Translations under genes and position numbers: made by a program
The notes under the pieces: model-generated
The model's input: the letters and a program-made list of their open reading frames with translations, nothing else
Told to the model about the DNA's origin: nothing
Database searches by the model: none
In this document: positions 45,692-58,126 of the stretch, piece after piece
Position numbering within the stretch: position 1 is the stretch's first letter
How the letters are laid out: each line of letters opens with the position of its first letter
Assembly (NCBI GenBank): GCA_031472005.1
Contig: PZJY01000007.1
Location: 1,426,001-1,490,000 of the forward strand
DNA: 64,000 bases
Reading direction: 5' to 3'
Source of the DNA: Tetracladium setigerum
Lineage: Eukaryota; Ascomycota; Leotiomycetes; Helotiales

Positions 45692-45863
45692 CGGCCAGCA
45701 AAATCTAAACAAAAACCAAATGCTCAAATGCCATCCATCCTCTTTTACCAACCCATCCATCCCATCTATCTCTAAAACTCCATGTGATATATATATGCCC
45801 AACCGTAAATGCTCGCTCCACAACCTCATGCCATTGATTCATTTCCCAAAACAAAAGAAAAAT

Positions 45864-47181
45864 TTACCACTCCGGAAGAGATGCCGCTCCTCGTTGCTGC
45901 CTCCACCAATTCGCTCTGTTGACCCAATCTCTCCCCAAAAGCCAGCCCCAACGTTCCAAAACCGGCTGCGAAAATTCCCATGACGATTCATCCAGAGGGT
46001 CCTCTCCCCAAATCGTGAGTTGTCCCAAATCCTCTCCGCCAGTGAATCCCACTTCCAAAATAAATTCCCGAGCGACATCCGACGAGACTGTCAATATTCG
46101 ATCTCGCAAGGAGGGTGATGCAATCATATCAATTCCGAAGTAATGTGCCGTGTTCAGCTGGGCCTTGGTGGGTTGCAAGGAGGATGGAAGTGTGGTGCTC
46201 ATGGATCGCAAAAGTGATAGATGTCGTTCGGAGGAAGTTGCTACGTCGAGGTCTGAATAAAATGCTTGAAACATGCTGATGAGTTGACTTTGCGCTCTGC
46301 TGCGAGGGTAGGGGGCGAGTATTCTGCAATTTTTCAATATCGAACGACACACAAATGGCTCTCGAGAACTTTGGAAAACTCACTGTGAAGGTACACTGGG
46401 TCTCTGTTGGCTCGTGTCTCTCGGGCCGTTCGAATCTGTTGAAGAGATGTTTAAAGACTGAAAAGAGGGACCCAAGGACCGAGGTGTTCGGAACCCTGAA
46501 GACCCAGGTGAGCTTATGGAATTATGACGGACGCCAGACGAATGATGTACCATATTATATGGCTGAGTCGACAATGCAGAGGTATCATAGGCCTGCATTG
46601 ACGGGTTCAACATTGTAGAAGTCATTGAGAGACCAGCCATTGACAAGTCATGGCCAACTGTATGTGGTGGGCTGGAAGATACTGAAGCTCCGGAAACTGA
46701 AGGCGAGAGAGAGTATGAACGATTATCATATGACATAGATGATCCCATGGGTGCAGAGAGAAGCGCATTGGTGGAGGATCCATATAATTGTGCTCTCAAA
46801 GCTTCATTTTCTCTCTTGAGCTCATCGTTTTCATAACGGAGCCGTTCAATCTCTTCCGATTGTTCGGAGTTTTGTTCTTTCTGTGCTTGCTCCAGGTTTT
46901 TGAGATGTTCCTTTCTTCTCCGGCCTTGAATTGTCAGTATTTTTTTGATAAAAACGAGATGGTGATGGAGCACGTACGAAACTCTCGTTGTGCGAGTCGG
47001 TTGTACTGCGTCGGTAGTCAGTATACACCAACAAAAAAAAATAGATATTGGCCAAGGCCATCTAGACACTCACCTCTCGCTTGCGATCTTCTTTGTCATC
47101 GAGTTGATCCATATCGTTACTGGTAGTTGAATATGTTCTTGAACGATGAAGGTGTGTTGCTTTATTTTCTTTGGCAGTCAT
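45864..47181 (-). CDS. bZIP transcription factor, Yap/AP-1-like
   Basis: Exons 47181-47074, 47005-46978 (28 nt), 46924-46384 and 46323-45864 give 378 residues in one frame. The basic region is split over three exons and reads DRKREYNRLAQREF, then RRRRKEHLKNLEQ; it matches the fungal Yap-type signature NRxAQRxFRxR. A leucine-zipper-like coiled coil follows (IERLRYENDELKRENEALRAQL). The middle is Ser/Gly/Pro-rich (SYDNRSYSLSPSVSGASVSSS). The C-terminal third (AHYFGIDMIASPSLRDRILTV, then REFILEVGFTGGEDLGQLTIWG and SWEFSQPVLERWGWLLGRDWV) resembles the conserved C-terminal domain often found in fungal bZIP proteins of unknown targets. The specific pathway is not predictable. The minus-strand start at 47181 gives MTAKENKATHLHRSRTYS. 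Confidence 0.87.
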
Positions 47182-50010
47182 GGTGGAGTTTGGGGAGTAT
47201 TATATAAGTTGTGAGGAGAAGTGAGAAGGTTGTTTGAAGGAGGAGGCTTCTCAACGGGCAGTCATTTGGAAATGGCATCCTTCGACTTTTGTTCCAAACA
47301 AATCTCGATTATCTCATTGACAAGGTCTGTGCCTCCGGGCGGCCGCCAGATTAACAACCTGCTAATAAAAGTGGTTTAAAAGCATACATACGGTGAAGCG
47401 GCAAACACCCCCAGTCGAAGCTATTTTTTCAGCCGAGTGTATATCCCAGCAAGCGCGGATTACCCCCTCTACAAAGGTGGGTGGGTGGGAAGTGCATCTT
47501 CTTCTGCATTGCCATGTGGATGGTCGTATCACCGCCTCAAAACTGCCCTCTCTTTACGTACATAACGGTACGCGCCTAGAGTCGCATTAATGTCTGCATT
47601 GGGTATGATCCAAGAGAAATCATCCCTCTTTCACTCGTTCTGTGCAACATGGTCATCACATCGGCAAAGGTGTCAACTTACCATTAAGTCCGGAAGGGTC
47701 GTCTCTCTTTCACACGCTGCTTGCTATTTTGATGCTGGCTTGCCGTGCTGAGCCCGTCAAAAGAGGCACGAAAAAGACGCATTGACTTGATTTCGTGCAG
47801 TCGATCCACCAGACAACCAGTACGAGCATTGCTCATACGATTACAAGTCCAAGTCCATCGCTTCTTGTTAACACCGAACGAAGATGTCGAAAGGCGACGT
47901 TGAAGGCGACGTGGAAATTCGGCATTAGGAAATCTAACAGATACTCCGAGCTGGCGTATCACGATGCATGGAAGGGTGTCCATGATGAATAATTGAAGTG
48001 GTTCTTTCCTCGTAGGGCTGTCCGCCGTCTCGGTATAGATGAGCTCGGAGAACGTCGATCCTCTACTTCTGATTCGAGACGTTACGATGGTGCATGAGAA
48101 TCTCACTAAGAATTCTAGGTAGATAGTTTGTTGACGTGAATACCTATTCCGTACAACATGCTGCGTGCCCTTGCCCTTGCCCTTGTGGATTGGCATTATT
48201 GGCCAGAGCACGACGAGGGAGAAATAATCTACAATACCCTGAACAGCAGTCAAACTTCGGCCCTTCAACGTTAATGGGACGAATCTCCGATACTCTATCT
48301 ATCCATTGTGGGGTCCCGCCAGCTCCCCTGTCAGATGAAGACCGCAGCGATGGATTTAACGGAGAAGAGGAGGAGGAGGAGCAAGCAAATGCATATCAGT
48401 AGTGGTGACTAGTGGGTGGCAAAGTGCAAGGAGAGCAGGTATTACCATGGCTTCAAGTGAAAGTCGCGAGGGAAATAAGGCTTGGATGGCATTGCCATTG
48501 CCAGTATTGAAGGATGCGTTCCTGACAGGTTCAAATCGGTACCTGGCGTCTATCGTATATTATTGACGCAACTTACACCCACATTCTTTATTTCCATCGA
48601 TCACGTAGGGAGATGTAAGTAGTAGTGTAGGAACGGAAGAGGCGTCGCTTCGCAGTTACGCGGACCCCCCCGCAAAGCCTTGAAAGGCGTGGCAATGCAG
48701 GCGCAGGGCAGTTGGAGAGCCCAACCTCGAACCGACTGCATATTTATGGCTAGGGGTTCATGCAAGTTATTTCGTGTTTTGGGGGAGGAAAGGTTTGGGG
48801 TTTCAAGCTTCTTGTTCGTTGCTGCTCTCTCTCTGTCTTGCTCACGAGAGATTGTGCGTACAGTGTTCAGACGCAAGTACAGTAAATACCAGATTAGTTA
48901 TGTCAAAAGCTGAGATTGAGAGCCTTCGCTTAAGATACAACTCCAAAGAAAGGTGTATTGAAGAGTCAATGAATGGGTATTACAAGGCAAAGAAGTTTCC
49001 ACATGATCAATAACTTACCACTCATTCAGGCCGACCTGAAAAATAATACGAGCATGTTTCCCGGGAAATTCTGTTTCTGGGCACCAAATCAAAACAATTG
49101 TTAGCCCCGGCTCGAATCTCCGAATGGTCTCCTCGAGATTGCACACCAGGAATAGGTTATCAATTTTGGGGGCTGCCCATTGGCAAGCAGATACGACGAG
49201 ATGTGATGACTACTGCGGTAAATAGCCGGCAGTCATATTTTGAGACTATTGGTCTGTGTGAGTGTTTGAATTCTCTATTTGTGAACGGGTTCGGAATTTC
49301 GTGCGACTGGCCTCGGGATGAATTGTACCAAGTCACGAACATCCATCTTTTGCTCGTCCTGTGCATGTCAATCACATCCCAATTTAATGCCTTAATCTGA
49401 CTTTTCTTCCTTATTCTTCCTTTCTTCTTTCTTTGCAGAATGGAGTACAATGAACTACTGATCATCGCCCCGTGCCAGAAGGATGAGGCTGAGGCGTATC
49501 ACCAACAAATTTACCGACCAAACCTGGAGTATAAGAGTCTGAGCCCCCAACATGAAACGCGTATCTTTTGTCAATCTTGAGATAGAAAGTATAAGGTACT
49601 GTAGCTCGAAGAAGCTTTTTATCGTGTGCGGCGAGTCTAGGCAGATTGACCGCTGACAAACCCATTTCTGCGTATCATCGCCTCCATAGGCGATGCGATG
49701 ATCTCTTCACTCACCCGCATTTAAATCTATCTTTAGACCAAACTCATTTTATTGTAGCCTCACTGCACGGCACAGTCTGGAAGCCTTGGGGGATTCAGAA
49801 AACAACGTATATTATTTTGGTTTGTACTAAGGGACTATGACCCGTGGTATCGTCGTTGAAGACCTAAAACGCCACCACCATTTTTGTCCCAAACTCCCTT
49901 TTCGATGCGTTTATGGCGTTGAAGCCCAGTTCTAAAGACAGAAACCGCCATGTGCAACAGGTAAGGGAATGTTATGCCTCACCATTGCGAGATATGCTAA
50001 TCACCTCCGC
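47182..50010. other. 2.8 kb gene-poor stretch
   Basis: Upstream of the bZIP gene and downstream of the ethanolamine kinase gene. ORFs such as minus 47684-48268 and plus 49098-49400 lack an ATG in context or any motif. CCCTTGCCCTTGCCCTTG occurs near 48167-48184. No gene supported. Confidence 0.45.
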
Positions 50011-51335
50011 TCATGCTTCCTGAGCCCAGCGGCGCTCTCGAATCGAGATTTCCGTTCCTGCTGCCGCACGACTTCCATCGCTCTCCGCTCGCCAGGACCA
50101 GTACTCGCCCAAGCGCACCTCGGCATACGATGCATAGTCGAAGTCGATTTGAGAGATTGTGGATTGTATCAAGGCCCAGATGCCCCAGTAGAATCCAGGT
50201 AGTCCACGGAAAATGTCAACTTCGGCAAATAGTTTGGACGCTTCAGATTCCTCATCCACAACAGCAGGCTTGTTTTTGAGGTGAGCGAAGTAACTTTGAA
50301 TGTATTCGCGGATGAAGTCAGATCTTTGTGCTCGGTTTGGGAGAAGGTCATGATCGCAATCAAACCCACCCCACTCAGCAAAGTGGTTGGCAATATCAAA
50401 CGCAGCGGGAGAAGGTGCAGCATATTCGTAGTCAATGAAACTAACGATGGGAGTCGCATTGGACTCAGTTGCTCCGCTAGGCTGAGGCTGGACGATCACA
50501 TTACCACTAAGCAAGTCGCAGTGAGCGAACACGAGCTGTTTTAAGGTTAGTGAATGCTTCGATAAATCTCCAAATAGTGGGTATAGCGTACACTATTCTC
50601 ACCAAGACCTGGTCTGTCGCTGAATTCCGCAACCAAACGGGTCAACTCCTCTTGTAGATTTGCCTGTCGCGTTTTCTCAGCATCGGAGCCTGTTGGTAGT
50701 GCATAGATCCATTTTTGCATCACAGTCCACATATTCGGTGCTAGTTTTCCGGGAGCGATTTGGTCAATGGCTGATTGCAAGACCGGTTCTTTCTTGACCG
50801 GGCTTGATGAGGGCCTGTCAAAGTGCTCAGTGTCCAGAATTTGTTCTGTTACTGGGTGCTGAGTTCGAGGGAGGCATGGAACAACGGCATGCCACTCTGC
50901 CAACCTCTTTGCAACCGCTCTCCAGATTTCCTGCTTCCTGAGATCTGCAGGAGAGGTAACGGAGCCACGGATAAATCGGTAAAGCATGCCATTATGGAAT
51001 CGAGCGAGGAGTGCTGGTGCCAGCTTGTATTGCATGAGCAACTCATGGTTCTCAGTCTCCCGTTCCCGATCAATAATTAGATCTGTACCCTGACCGTATG
51101 CTCTCAAAAGAACCGCCTCACTATCAATCTGCTCCGCAGATAGCTCGGGCTTTCTGTTCACAACCTTCAGCAACGTATTTGTGATCCCGTCAGTAAACCG
51201 CACGAATTCGATTTTGTTTCCCGGGCCCTCCCATTCTGGCCGCAGTGTGAGGATGAGTCGGAGGGCCGATGTCTGTGATTCTGCACCATTGTAGGTGAGT
51301 GGGATGAAGCGTACTTTGCCCCCGGTAGCTTCCAT
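50011..51335 (-). CDS. EKI1: Ethanolamine kinase (choline/ethanolamine kinase family)
   Basis: Phosphorylates ethanolamine with ATP, the first step of the CDP-ethanolamine (Kennedy) route to phosphatidylethanolamine. Exons 51335-50592 and 50535-50011 give 422 residues. N-lobe: EFVRFTDGITNTLLKVV (nucleotide-binding loop) and SEAVLLRAYGQGTDLIIDRERE; then LLARFHNGMLYRFIRGS and RLAEWHAVVP. C-lobe: the phosphotransferase (Brenner) motif FAHCDLLSGNVIV lies right after the intron, and the second motif SFIDYEYAAPSPAAFDIANHFAEW contains the metal-binding Asp. Later FRGLPGFYWGIWALIQSTISQIDFDYASYA is typical of the family's C-terminus. FxDGITNxL-type and DIANHF wording favours ethanolamine over choline kinase, but both activities are possible. 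Confidence 0.9.
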
Positions 51336-52929
51336 GCTGTCTTCGGCGATGTTGGTAGAGTGTTACTTAAGGTAGTTGGCCTGGGTGCAAATCATTAGCA
51401 AGCTGTAGTAGTAATCAGGACGAAGCAAATATGTTGTGTAAGTGTCAACCAGACAATCCGCAAGGGCCCAGGGCAAGCTGCAGACTGTATTTGAGCTTGC
51501 AGACCTGGTTGTTTACTTTCCAGCGGCGACGTCATCTGCCAGTGGTGCTCACGTCGAGACAAGGGCACATTTTTGAAACGGCGCATTGTGCAACATTGGT
51601 GCATTGCCAGTGATGCAGCTTCCAAGTGCTCTGGAATGGCATAGCATAGCACCAGAGTAAAGAAGACAGTACTTTACTGTTCTTGCCCTGCCTTTTTTGA
51701 CATGTGCAAATCCACTGGCATTCAGATGGCCTCAAGGGCAGGATATATTGGATGATTTGTGTGCTCGTGTGTGCTCGTGTGCGGATGGCGTAGCACCAAA
51801 GTCTGTGGAGAAGACTTACAATTCAAGATGGTACTGATAGAGCGGTGGTATGGTATTTGTATATCGGTTGGGAGAGTTCCTGAGGGTCGTGCTTGTGGGG
51901 AGTTCTGGATATTTGTTTGTTTAGGATGTTTTAAGAGTTGGTGCTTGTGGCAGATGGAAATGAGAATAATGTGGTTGATTGACGGAGGGATTGATGGATT
52001 GATATGATTGCTGGCTTGGGGTTATTCACGAGACTTGCTTGAGGCAGTGACGAAGGCAGGGCGAGGGGATGTGGATGTATTGCTCTGAAGACCAATTGCA
52101 GGGAGGAGGGAGGTGAGGAAGGCGAGGAAGGGCGAGGAGAGAGGGAGCGATCTGCCTTCGGAAATGGGTGGACGGCAATAAAATAATGATGATCTCGTGC
52201 TCGTGCTTGTGCCTGCTCGCTTTTGGACTTCCTCGAAATTGGCGAAATTGAGTGAGATTGGGGCTACGCGGCATTCGGCTAGCAATATGTCGCCACCGAG
52301 GAGCAGCCAATTGAATGGATGGATGAATGATGAATCCAGGAATCCGAGATCTATGCGACGGTATTTTGAGAATACGTCAAAGTACATCTATCTATCAATC
52401 ATTGCGGTCGGCAACACCTGCTCAACAGCAATTGAGTTTATGAAAATAAATATACTTTGACACGGCTGAAACGGGGAGAAGCTTATGTTATTAGAGGATC
52501 AATCATATCATCCAAGAGACAGGACCCTGTCTTCAGCCTTGGCTCTTGATCCATACAGACGGTAAGGCAAACAAACAGCAACCAAAAACCTCACACCGCA
52601 AAAAGGACTAGAATAATCAACCAACAAAGGCGGAGGGTTGGGAATAGAACTGCAAGCAGAAGGAGAAGGCAGGCTGCGTATCAACAAATTCGAATATTTC
52701 CCCGGACTTCACAATTCTCTTATCGGGACGGGCTCTCTATCGCTTTTGCTTATCTCTTGAGTATCAGTCTATACCAACGAGGAAAGAAGGAGCAAGCTGT
52801 ATAGTGCAGTATAAGAGATCAAGCTTTCCTTTCTTTCTGTCGTGTTTATCTCACGTCCTTTCTTCTCCTCTCTCTCTCTCTCTTCCATTTATTCGTTCCC
52901 TCCCTTTTGAACTTTGCATTTTTGTGACG
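51336..52929. promoter_or_regulatory. Divergent upstream region, ethanolamine kinase / CLC
   Basis: 1.6 kb between outward-facing genes, ending in a CT-rich leader with CTCTCTCTCTCTC near 52870-52883 ahead of the CLC start. It contains a tandem GTGTGCTCGTGTGCTCGTGTGC near 51760-51782. No gene supported. Confidence 0.5.
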
Positions 52930-55371
52930 ATGCCTCAAGGAGTGGAAGAAGACACGGCCAACGAACGCACCCAACTCCTTCCTCAAAGAGTTGCTGATTT
53001 GAGCGGTAGGAGAGGCAGTGGAAGAGACCACCATGATCTGCATCTCGAAGAAGCTGCCTCTATCATATCCTCTCATCTCTCAAAGGAAGAACACGCTCTC
53101 GGAGGAACAGCAATTGGGGAAAGATTGCCCTACAATGATTATACCACGATTGACTGGCTTCATGACTTGGTACGATAGATAACACTCAACATGCATCCGC
53201 TATTGATTCTTCTAAACCCTTCCAGATTAAAGATTCATTCCGCTACCGTGCCATCCATTCCAGGCCAGACTTTAAAGGACGAGTTCTCGCAGCATGGGAT
53301 GCTTCCCAGGGTTGGATAGCAGCAACCATGATTGGTGTTTTCACCGCCGTGGTGGCCTTCCTCGTGGACGTTGCAGAAATCACCATTGCCGACTACAAAA
53401 GTGGATATTGCAAAGTAAATGTCTTTCGAAATCGAGAAACATGCTGTCCAAGCCCAGATTCCGCCATGAGCACACCCGAAGCTTGCTCAGAATGGCACGA
53501 CTGGTCTGATAGTTTTGCTGGGGCATTTGCTGTCTATGTTGGCTTTGCACTTGTGTTCGGAATCATAGCTGGCTCTGTGACGATGACAACGAAAGCGAAT
53601 CTCCCTGCTGTGAAGTCTGATGGTGATGAAAGCGAGGAAACCCCACTTGGAAAGGCCATGTACATGGCAGCGGGATCGGGAATTCCAGAGATCAAAACGA
53701 TTCTGTCTGGATTCGTAATTCCACACTTTCTGGACTTCAAGGTACTGTTGGTCAAGGCGGTTGGCTCGACCTTCGCGGTAGCCACAGGCATGTGTCTGGG
53801 AAAAGAAGGTCCATTTGTTCACATCTCGACCTGTGCTGGTTACCTGGTTGCGAGTTTGTTCCCTAAGTATCGAAACAATGGCCGAAAAATGCGAGAGATG
53901 CTCAGTGTTGCTTGTTCTTCTGGTTTATCGGTAGCATTTGGCGCTCCAATCGGTGCAGTTTTATTCTCCTATGAGGTAGGAGTGAAAACATTCTGGGCGT
54001 CACCATGTTGCTAACTATCTGTCAGGAAATCAGCACTTACTTCCCACGAAAAGTGCTCTGGCGAGCCTTCCTCTGTTCTCTAGTTGCTGCAGTAGTACTC
54101 AAGCACCTAAATCCCACTGGCACAGGAAAGTTGGTTCTATTCGAGACCAACTACGGCACTGATTACGAACCCATTCACTACCTCGTTTTCGTGTTTCTCG
54201 GTGTTGTTGGTGGCCTCTTCGGTGGAATCTTTTGTCGTGCCAACTTTCTCTGGTCGAAGACTTTCCGAAAATATCCCATTATCAAGGACCACCCTGTCTT
54301 TGAACTTTCCTTGGTCGTTCTAGCCACTGCTCTCCTCCAATATCCAAATCCGATGACCCGCGAACCGGGCGACGTGATTCTCAAATCTCTTCTGGTGGAC
54401 TGTAAGAATCCTGGAGAATCATGGGTATGTGCTCAAGAAACTTCCGAGGACAAGAGCTTGTATTACGGATGGCTTGTTTATGGCACAACTGTAAAACTTT
54501 TCCTGACAATCATCACTTTTGGGTGCAAAGTTCCTTCGGGAATCATCATTCCAGCTCTCGATGCAGGCGCCTTCTTTGGCAGGCTAATCGGACAACTAAC
54601 TCCAGAAATCTCTCCGGGGATTTTTGCCATGGTTGGATCCGCAGCCTTTCTCGCAGGAGTGTCTAGAATGACCGTTTCGTTGGCTGTAATTATGTTTGAG
54701 CTCACAGGCGAAGTATCCTACACACCAGCATTCATGAGTAAGACCTCCAGTCCAGATCAAATACAAAATTAATACTAATTGTTTTTACAGTTGCAATCCT
54801 AGTAGCGAAATGGGTAGCCGACTCTCTCAGTCGAGAAAGTGTATACGACTTGGCGCAATCCGTCCTCGGCCACCCATTCCTAGACCCCGAGCATGCCCTT
54901 CACAGCGTGAGAGACAAAGGTGCACTCGTAGAAGAACTCACTCCGCCCTCCCAAACCATGCGAGAAATCACCGTGGACATCGGCCAAGACTGCAAAGTCT
55001 CCAAATCCCTCCTTGCAACCAAACTCTCCCAGCTTAAGGCCAGAGGTTTGATGGATGCCGGTCTTGTTCTTGTTGATAGCAAAGGGATGCTCCATGGTTA
55101 TCTAGCAGAAGGAGAGCTGGATTTCGCTATTCACGAGGAAGGGGTATTGAAGGATGATGAGCCGGTTGATTTGCTGGAGGGACCGCTGTCTGCTTTTGTG
55201 GATCGTACACCGCTTACTTTGTGTGCGAAGGCGCCGATGGAGTATGCAGTGGAGATGTTTGGGAAGTTGGGGTTGAGACATTTGATTGTTGTGGAAGAAG
55301 GGACTGGACGTGTTGTGGGTGTTATTATTAAGAAGCGACTTGTACGGTATTTGGAAGGTTTGGAGCATTGA
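52930..55371 (+). CDS. CLC-type chloride channel/transporter
   Basis: Anion channel or Cl-/H+ exchanger of internal membranes, as with yeast Gef1, supporting compartment acidification and metal handling. Exons 52930-53169, 53226-53975, 54026-54737 and 54791-55371 give 760 residues. An acidic N-terminus with an ERTQLLP dileucine-type signal leads into TTIDWLHDLIKDSFRYRA. CLC signatures are intact: GSGIPEIKTILSGF, LGKEGPFVHISTCAGY (with the gating Glu) and CKVPSGIIIPALDAGAFFGRLIG, plus the later SLAVIMFELTGEVSY. Two C-terminal CBS domains follow (LGHPFLDPEHALHS... LVDSKGMLHGYL and TPLTLCAKAPMEYAVEMF... HLIVVEEGTGRVVGVIIKKR). A Cys-rich luminal loop (YCKVNVFRNRETCCPSPDS) is present between early helices. 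Length fits the family. Confidence 0.94.
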
Positions 55372-55627
55372 AAGGAAACAGGACCTGCTATGCAAATTTG
55401 GAGTTTGGGGCTCTGCGGATCGGTCTGGAAGAGAACATATATGACAATCATGAATTACAATTATTTACTATAAGTTCAATCTGTGCTCATGTGTAACAAT
55501 TTTGAGGATTTTAAAGTTCCATCTCAAGGAGCTTAATGACGAAATGTCAAAACAGGCAATTATTGAATAGCACAGCAATCGCCCAAAAATCAAAATCAAA
55601 TATTAAACATAACCACCGTCATTATAA

Positions 55628-56555
55628 CTAAAACCACACTGCAGCCATAACAATGCCAACCCCCAAGCCTAACCAACTTCCAGCTTCAACTCCCTTACCA
55701 GCAGTATTGGTATTGATAAACGGTGCGCTATTGGTTTCACTAGCTGGTGCTCCGGGACCAGTGGTCGATGTGGAGGTAGACGAGGATGAAGCTTCAGGTT
55801 GTGTGTTTGCAGAAGTGGATGTGACAGACTCGCCGAGGACCGTGGTTGAAGTTAGAAGTGTTGTGTTTTCTTCTGATGCCGAGGCAGAGCTTGATGTTGA
55901 TTCCGAAGAATCGGATTCTGACGACGACGCCGACGACGAGGAGGAAGTGGAAGTGGAAGTGGAGGCAGCGGAGGAAGAAGCAGAAGCAACTCGAGTGATA
56001 GTAGATCCCACCCCCGAAACCGTCTTTGTCCTCTCAATTGTCACAGGAAACACAAGCGTATTTGTCTTTCCCTCCTCGGTAACCGTAACAGTCGTCTGCA
56101 CTACACTCGTGAAATCCCTCGTTGCAGTCGTCGTCTCGGTAGCCGTCTCTGTAGCGGTAGCCAAACTCTCAGCAGCGGATTCCGCAGCCTGGACTGCCGA
56201 GTCGGGCAGTGGAGCACCAGCGAGAATGCAAGTGATTTTGAGCGGAGTGAGGAGGATATCGACGGAGATGTCGACGCAGTTGTTGTGCATGCAGGTTACG
56301 AGAGAGGGAAGGAAGGAGCCCGAGGAGGTGCCGGCGCGGCAGAGGCAGGCGAGGTCGCTGGCTTGACAGTTGGAGTCCTCAGAGGAGTCTATGCAGTTGC
56401 GGACACTGATATTTAGAATTAGTTTTATGTTTCAAATTGGGTAGAGTAGTTTTGGCGGCTGTGGGTGAGACATACCATTGTGGGAATTGGGCGTTTGCTT
56501 GGGAGAGGATGGCAGAGAAGGCGAGCAGTGTTGGGTAGAAGTGTGAGAAAAGCAT
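55628..56555 (-). CDS. CFEM-domain surface protein, GPI-anchored type
   Basis: Secreted fungal protein with the eight-cysteine CFEM domain. Exons 56555-56476 and 56405-55628 give 285 residues. The signal peptide (FYPTLLAFSAILSQANA) is followed by FPQCVRNCIDSSEDSNC, then SDLACLCRAGTSSGSFL, LVTCMHNNCVDISV and ITCILAG, giving all eight cysteines with usual spacing. The Asp in SDLACLC is at the position that binds haem iron in Candida CFEM proteins, so haem/iron acquisition is possible. Beyond residue about 100 the chain is Ser/Thr/Ala-rich (SSSSSASSSESDSSESTSSS) and likely O-glycosylated, and it ends in a GPI-type hydrophobic tail (GSWLGLGVGIVMAAVWF). The plus-strand 237-residue ORF over the same bases is a shadow. 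Confidence 0.9.
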
Positions 56556-57394
56556 CTTGACCTTTCGATTTGATTTCTTTTTTTTTGAACGACGAATGTT
56601 CAAATTAGCCAGCTAATATTTCCAGATCGAATCGATTATTGAAAACTGAAGTAGTTGGTAGTATTTATTGCATGTAGCATATATACAAGTAGGGTACAAG
56701 CTGTCGTAGATGTGGCTGGTGAAAGAAAATGGGGAACCCCGCGCTCAAGATATCTCTCTCTCGCAACCCATACATAATGTAGCCCATAGTGTGGCAAATG
56801 CATGGTGATGGATTTTGGTGGGATTTAGTTCGAGAATGCCATCCTCCAGATACGTCAATTGGATGTTGATGTTTCCCTGTTTTTTCTTTGGTGCCATCGG
56901 TTGCGTCGTCGCTTGGGCAATGAGAGGAGGCCATTCGCTAACGAGGGGAGGTGGCTCAGTCTAGACTGCACCGCCACGGTTGAACAGAGAGATGATCGTC
57001 CAGAGATTTTCGACGAAGCGTAAAGGCACTATTAGTAACTAATAATCTCGATAATCAAGGGGAGGAGAGGTCTGATCGTTAGCCTTTTGAAAGTAGTGAA
57101 GATATTCAGGTTTGGCCAACATCTTGGTATGATGAGATGAGGAGGAGTGGGTAGCTTCCTCCTACTTGTTTGAAAGATGGAGAGGAAGAGAATGAATGGA
57201 CATGGAGCGTGAGAAGTAAGAATTCAATTCGTCAAGGCCATACATAATAAATCTTTGCACAAACAGTTACTGTTAGATCTTACAAAGTTCACACCTGCAG
57301 AATCTTCGAGCTTATATTATGTCTCATCAATTTTTGTTGTTTACACTTCGGTAAACGCTCTTCCACTTCTTCGCATATCATCGAGACTTTGCTT
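56556..57394. promoter_or_regulatory. Intergenic, CFEM gene upstream region
   Basis: Short poly-T/poly-A tract near 56577-56585 in the CFEM leader, and a microsatellite-like CTCTCTCTCG at about 56754. No gene supported. Confidence 0.45.
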
Positions 57395-58126
57395 TCAAGG
57401 AATTGCACCTGCCACTGCCGCTGGCAAGTACTTGAACAGCACTATCACCCTCTTCGTATCATCTCCAAAAGGCAGCTTCTTAATCGGCACGAAGCCGACC
57501 TTTTCATACAGCTTGGTGGCTCCAACATTCACTTCGTCCGTCACGATACTTCCGACGAAAGGTCTTCCAAGTGCCGCAGCATCCTCTTTTCCATATTGAA
57601 TGGCCGTCTCCATCAACTGTGTTCCAAGTCCTTGGCCTCTACACTCGGGTACTGTGTACATGCCAAAGATGCGGTAGTGTACTGGAGTAGACTCGGAATC
57701 TTTCCCCGTTCGAGCTCTGCGTGCCATGGGCTGCTACTTGCAGAAAGTCTGGGCATGGGAGAAAGAGAAATCAGATATGTGCAACAACCAGCAGAAGACG
57801 CAAGCAAAAACCCCAAAGATGAGATGGGAAGGCAACACAAAGCAAAAGTACGGTACGCACTCATCAGGCCCATACTTGAGGTGACCCAAAATTGTCAAGG
57901 TCGACACAATCTGCGTGCCCAACAGAGCAAAGAAAGTAACGGCCTCTGGGTTCGCAAGACGAGCGTACCACTCTTGATCGGTGAACTCAACTTCCCTGGC
58001 GTACGTTGATCCAAAAGCCTCTGGTTCCGTCTTTAATGCGTGGAGTCGAAAGTGCTTGTACTGTTCCACATGGGCACGAATGCTCTCATCGTCGTGACCG
58101 ACTTGCACGATTTGGAAGGAAGACAT
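57395..58126 (-). CDS. GNAT-family N-acetyltransferase
   Basis: Predicted acetyl-CoA-dependent N-acetyltransferase of unknown substrate. Best model: exons 58126-57857 and 57730-57395, 201 residues. Exon 1: an N-terminal GNAT strand/helix region (QYKHFRLHALKTEPEAFGSTY, then WYARLANPEAVTFFALLG and VSTLTILGHLKYGPDEC). Exon 2 carries the acetyl-CoA-binding motif A, YTVPECRGQGLGTQLMETAIQYG, then VNVGATKLYEKVGFVPIKKLPFG (motif B). The donor used here (TGC|GTACCG) is weak; the stronger GA|GTGCGT donor leaves the frame out of phase with every nearby acceptor, so either the splice is unusual or a base is missing. The gene shares a 446-bp divergent promoter with the CorA-like gene. Confidence 0.75.

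Larger units (their letters stand above)
42297..45863. other. 3.6 kb gene-poor stretch
   Basis: LARP1-like 3' flank, then short ORFs with no recognisable domain. The facing pair of small ORFs near 44.3-44.8 kb is listed separately. It contains a TTG/GGT-rich tract (44380-44455) and two 17-bp copies of AGCCAATATCAAATTGG at 45616-45632 and 45675-45691. No transposon or RNA gene recognised; a gene broken by frame errors cannot be excluded. Confidence 0.45.

Noticed and set aside
47684..48268. 194-residue minus-strand ORF
   Set aside because: Begins at a non-ATG codon, no recognisable domain or splice pattern.
48520..48560. Possible tRNA T-arm (GGTTCAAATC)
   Set aside because: No matching acceptor stem, D-arm or anticodon stem nearby.
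55653..56366. 237-residue plus-strand ORF over the CFEM gene
   Set aside because: Low-complexity Val/Glu/Asp-rich shadow of the Ser/Thr-rich CFEM tail.
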